The position numbers were made by a program, and so were the translations under genes. A stretch of 64,000 bases of DNA from Achromobacter spanius (GTDB lineage: Bacteria > Pseudomonadota > Gammaproteobacteria > Burkholderiales > Burkholderiaceae_B), in contig NZ_CP121261.1 of assembly GCF_029637605.1 (NCBI RefSeq), positions 744,001 through 808,000 of the forward strand, in the 5' to 3' direction. The notes under the pieces are model-generated. The model was not told the DNA's origin. It did not search any database and saw only the letters and a list, made by a program, of their open reading frames with translations. Below are positions 62,241 to 64,000 of this stretch, in pieces. Every line of letters begins with the position of its first letter. Position 1 is the stretch's first letter.

Positions 62241-63656
62241 ATGCCAGCGCGCCGCCCGATCGCCCCAGGTCTTCTTGCAATGGTGTGCTGCGCCACGGTC
62301 TTCATGGTGGGCTGCGCCAACCTGGACCGCCCAGAGGACACCGCCTTGTACGAGCAAGCGATGTCCGGCACGCACGTGCCCGACCAATGGACCGCCAGCA
62401 CGGCGGCTGCCGCGTTCTCGCCGCAATGGGCCGGCTTTGCGAATGGCGGCACGCTGACGGCGCTGATCAATGAGGCGCTGGCCAACAACATTGATCTGCG
62501 CGTGGCGGCCAGCCGGATGCAACAAGCTGCGTACCAAGCCAGGTTGGCCGGCGCGGACCTCTTGCCCACGGTCGGCGTCGGCGCGCGGAGCGCAACAGAC
62601 CCGACACCGGGCAGCGCGTTTTCGGCCAATGGCTACGCCATCCTGTTGAACTGGGAAATCGATTTGTGGGGCAGGGCGCGTGCGCAGAAACTATCAGGCG
62701 AAGCCGGATACCGTTCCGCTGAAGCGGACTACGCCTATGCCCGCCAGTCCATCGGCGCCTTGACCGCCCGCAGCTGGCTTGCGGCCTTGGAAGCCAGCGG
62801 TCAACTGTCGCTGGCGCAGCAAATTGAAGGCGCCACCGACGAGCAACTCAAGCTGGTGCAGTACCGCCGCCGCATCGGCAAGGTCAGCGACATGGACGTG
62901 GCGTATTGGTCGGAGCAGGTGGCGGCGGCGGCGGACGTGGTGGCCCAGCGCGAGCAGGCGCGCGTCCAGGCCTTGCGGGCATTGGAGCTGATATTGGGGC
63001 GCTACCCCGCGGGCGTCGTGCAAGCCAAGGAGACCATTCCCGATGCGCCAGCGCTGTTGCCTCCCGGCCTGCCGTTGGACCTGTTGGACCGCAGGCCCGA
63101 CCTGGTCGCCGCGCGCGAGCGGCTGGTGGCGGCGTACTTTGGCGCCGAGGAAGCAAAGGCCGCGCGCTTGCCCGCCATTTCGATATTTGCCGGGGCCGGC
63201 CGCTTCACGAAAGACTATTCCGGCCTGGCCACCAGCATGCAAAGCTGGGTGTTCCCGGTGGGCGCGTCGCTGGCCTGGCCCTTGTTCGACGCGGGCGCGC
63301 GCCAGATCACGCTGGAACTGCGCACCGAGCAGCAACGCGAAGCCTTGGCGCTATACGCCCGCGCGATCCTGACGGCGATGGCGGAAGTGGAAAACGGCCT
63401 GACGGGCGAGCAGCAATTGGCGCAGCGCGAAAGATCGATACAGCGCCAGTTTTCCGAAAGCCTTCGCGCGTTGGAGCTGGCGCGGGTGCAGCGGCAGATC
63501 GGCCAATTCGATGATTTTGATGTGTTGCAGCGCAAGCGCGATCTGTTGCGGGTGCAGAGCGACCTGATGCACATCCGCGCGCAACGCCTGGTGCAGCGCG
63601 TGAACCTGCATCTTGCATTGGGCGGGCATTTTGTTGTGGAGGCTTCCCCGGAATAG
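62241..63656 (+). CDS. outer-membrane efflux lipoprotein (NodT/OprM family)
   Basis: A 471-residue TolC-superfamily outer-membrane factor. The lipobox is M-V-G-C (about residues 21-24 from the ATG at 62241). The two repeated OEP domains are visible: NEALANNIDLRVAASRMQQAAYQARLAGADLLPTVG and RRPDLVAARERLVAAYFGAEEAKAARLPAISIFAGAG. It also has LNWEIDLWGRARAQ, typical of the NodT family. The TTG at 62226 is an alternative start. It follows the HlyD gene by 11 nt. No inner-membrane pump gene is present in the cluster. Confidence 0.92.
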   Translation: MPARRPIAPGLLAMVCCATVFMVGCANLDRPEDTALYEQAMSGTHVPDQWTASTAAAAFSPQWAGFANGGTLTALINEALANNIDLRVAASRMQQAAYQARLAGADLLPTVGVGARSATDPTPGSAFSANGYAILLNWEIDLWGRARAQKLSGEAGYRSAEADYAYARQSIGALTARSWLAALEASGQLSLAQQIEGATDEQLKLVQYRRRIGKVSDMDVAYWSEQVAAAADVVAQREQARVQALRALELILGRYPAGVVQAKETIPDAPALLPPGLPLDLLDRRPDLVAARERLVAAYFGAEEAKAARLPAISIFAGAGRFTKDYSGLATSMQSWVFPVGASLAWPLFDAGARQITLELRTEQQREALALYARAILTAMAEVENGLTGEQQLAQRERSIQRQFSESLRALELARVQRQIGQFDDFDVLQRKRDLLRVQSDLMHIRAQRLVQRVNLHLALGGHFVVEASPE

Positions 63657-63723
63657 AGCGCCAGCGGAAGCGGTTACGGGACATTCCAGAAGGTAGAACG
63701 TCGTCTTTCTAGGGGCGAACGCC

Positions 63724-64000
63724 ATGGACTACTTTAGCAACTTGCTGCAGCGCTATCCCGAGCTAGCTGTGTTCCTGGCAATCGGGCTGGGCTATTGGGT
63801 GGGTGGATTCAAGTTTCGCGGAGTGGGCTTCGGGCCGGTAACCGGGTCATTGCTGGCGGGCCTGTTGATTGGCTACTTCGTCCGCGTGCCGGTATCCGAT
63901 ACCGCCAAGCAGGTGCTGTTCCTGCTGTTCATGTTTGGCATCGGCTATTCGGTGGGGCCGAGCTTCTTTCGTGGCATGAAGGATGGCGGTTGGCGATGGG
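63724..64000 (+). CDS. aspT: second AspT-type antiporter, 5' part only
   Basis: An open frame from ATG 63724 runs off the window: MDYFSNLLQRYPELAVFLAI continues with a GLGYWVGG segment and GPVTGSLLAGLLIGYFV, then VLFLLFMFGIGYSVGPSFFRGMKDGG. It is clearly homologous to the AspT gene at 56200-57888 (shared YPE-A-FLA-GIGYW-GG, GVGP-FVRG-K-DG) but on the opposite strand. It follows the outer-membrane-factor gene by 67 bp. The partner gene, perhaps a second decarboxylase, would lie beyond the window. Confidence 0.88.
   Translation, partial: MDYFSNLLQRYPELAVFLAIGLGYWVGGFKFRGVGFGPVTGSLLAGLLIGYFVRVPVSDTAKQVLFLLFMFGIGYSVGPSFFRGMKDGGWRW

Overview
The window is a GC-rich, densely packed chromosomal segment. 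Its gene content points to the Alcaligenaceae (Achromobacter/Bordetella group): a Bug-type orphan solute receptor, many LysR-type regulators, a taurine dehydrogenase/Xsc sulfonate pathway, an AapJQMP-type amino-acid transporter and AspT-type antiporters. This placement is inferred from gene families only. No rRNA, tRNA, CRISPR array or prophage was recognised. The only mobile element is an IS110-family element at 20342-21545.

Layout. 1-4.6 kb: a YXWGXW-repeat protein cut by the window edge, a tiny Tyr-rich lipoprotein, DoxX, the DEAD-box helicase DbpA and an IclR-type regulator. 4.8-14.0 kb: a complete taurine catabolic locus. xsc-pta-tauX-tauY run on the + strand and tauA-tauB-tauC-tauR on the - strand, meeting tail to tail. 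Taurine is imported by TauABC, oxidised to sulfoacetaldehyde by TauXY, split by Xsc to acetyl phosphate and sulfite, and converted to acetyl-CoA by Pta. 14.4-19.6 kb: a chemoreceptor, an amidohydrolase homologue that has lost its metal ligands, an orphan response regulator and folE. 19.7-21.6 kb: short repeats, then four copies of a 158-bp unit. The fourth copy is split by the IS110 element, whose non-coding end carries a readable bridge-RNA-like region matching both the element ends and the target.

21.6-38.6 kb: a patchwork of small regulator-plus-enzyme modules: BASS transporter, SDR/AraC, hydrolases, isochorismatase-like/LysR, OhrR-like/hydrolase, Kelch, DUF2231/sorbosone dehydrogenase, TetR/DJ-1, ArsR/quinone reductase and LysR. 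Several carry visible paired operators. 38.7-44.1 kb: a cystathionine beta-lyase-like enzyme followed by a four-gene amino-acid ABC transporter. 44.2-45.5 kb: a COG0523 zinc GTPase with a Zur-like box. 45.6-48.9 kb: M20 amidohydrolase, Bug receptor and a divergent LysR regulator.

49-64 kb: small proteins, a mechanosensitive channel gene broken by an in-frame amber codon, then a stress-flavoured block. This block holds a large Orn/Lys/Arg-type decarboxylase and an AspT antiporter (same strand, with a candidate FNR/ANR box upstream), PPK2, an AraC-type regulator, a DUF3302/HlyD/outer-membrane-factor set with no pump gene, and the start of a second AspT gene running off the window. Short tandem repeats sit at many gene boundaries throughout.
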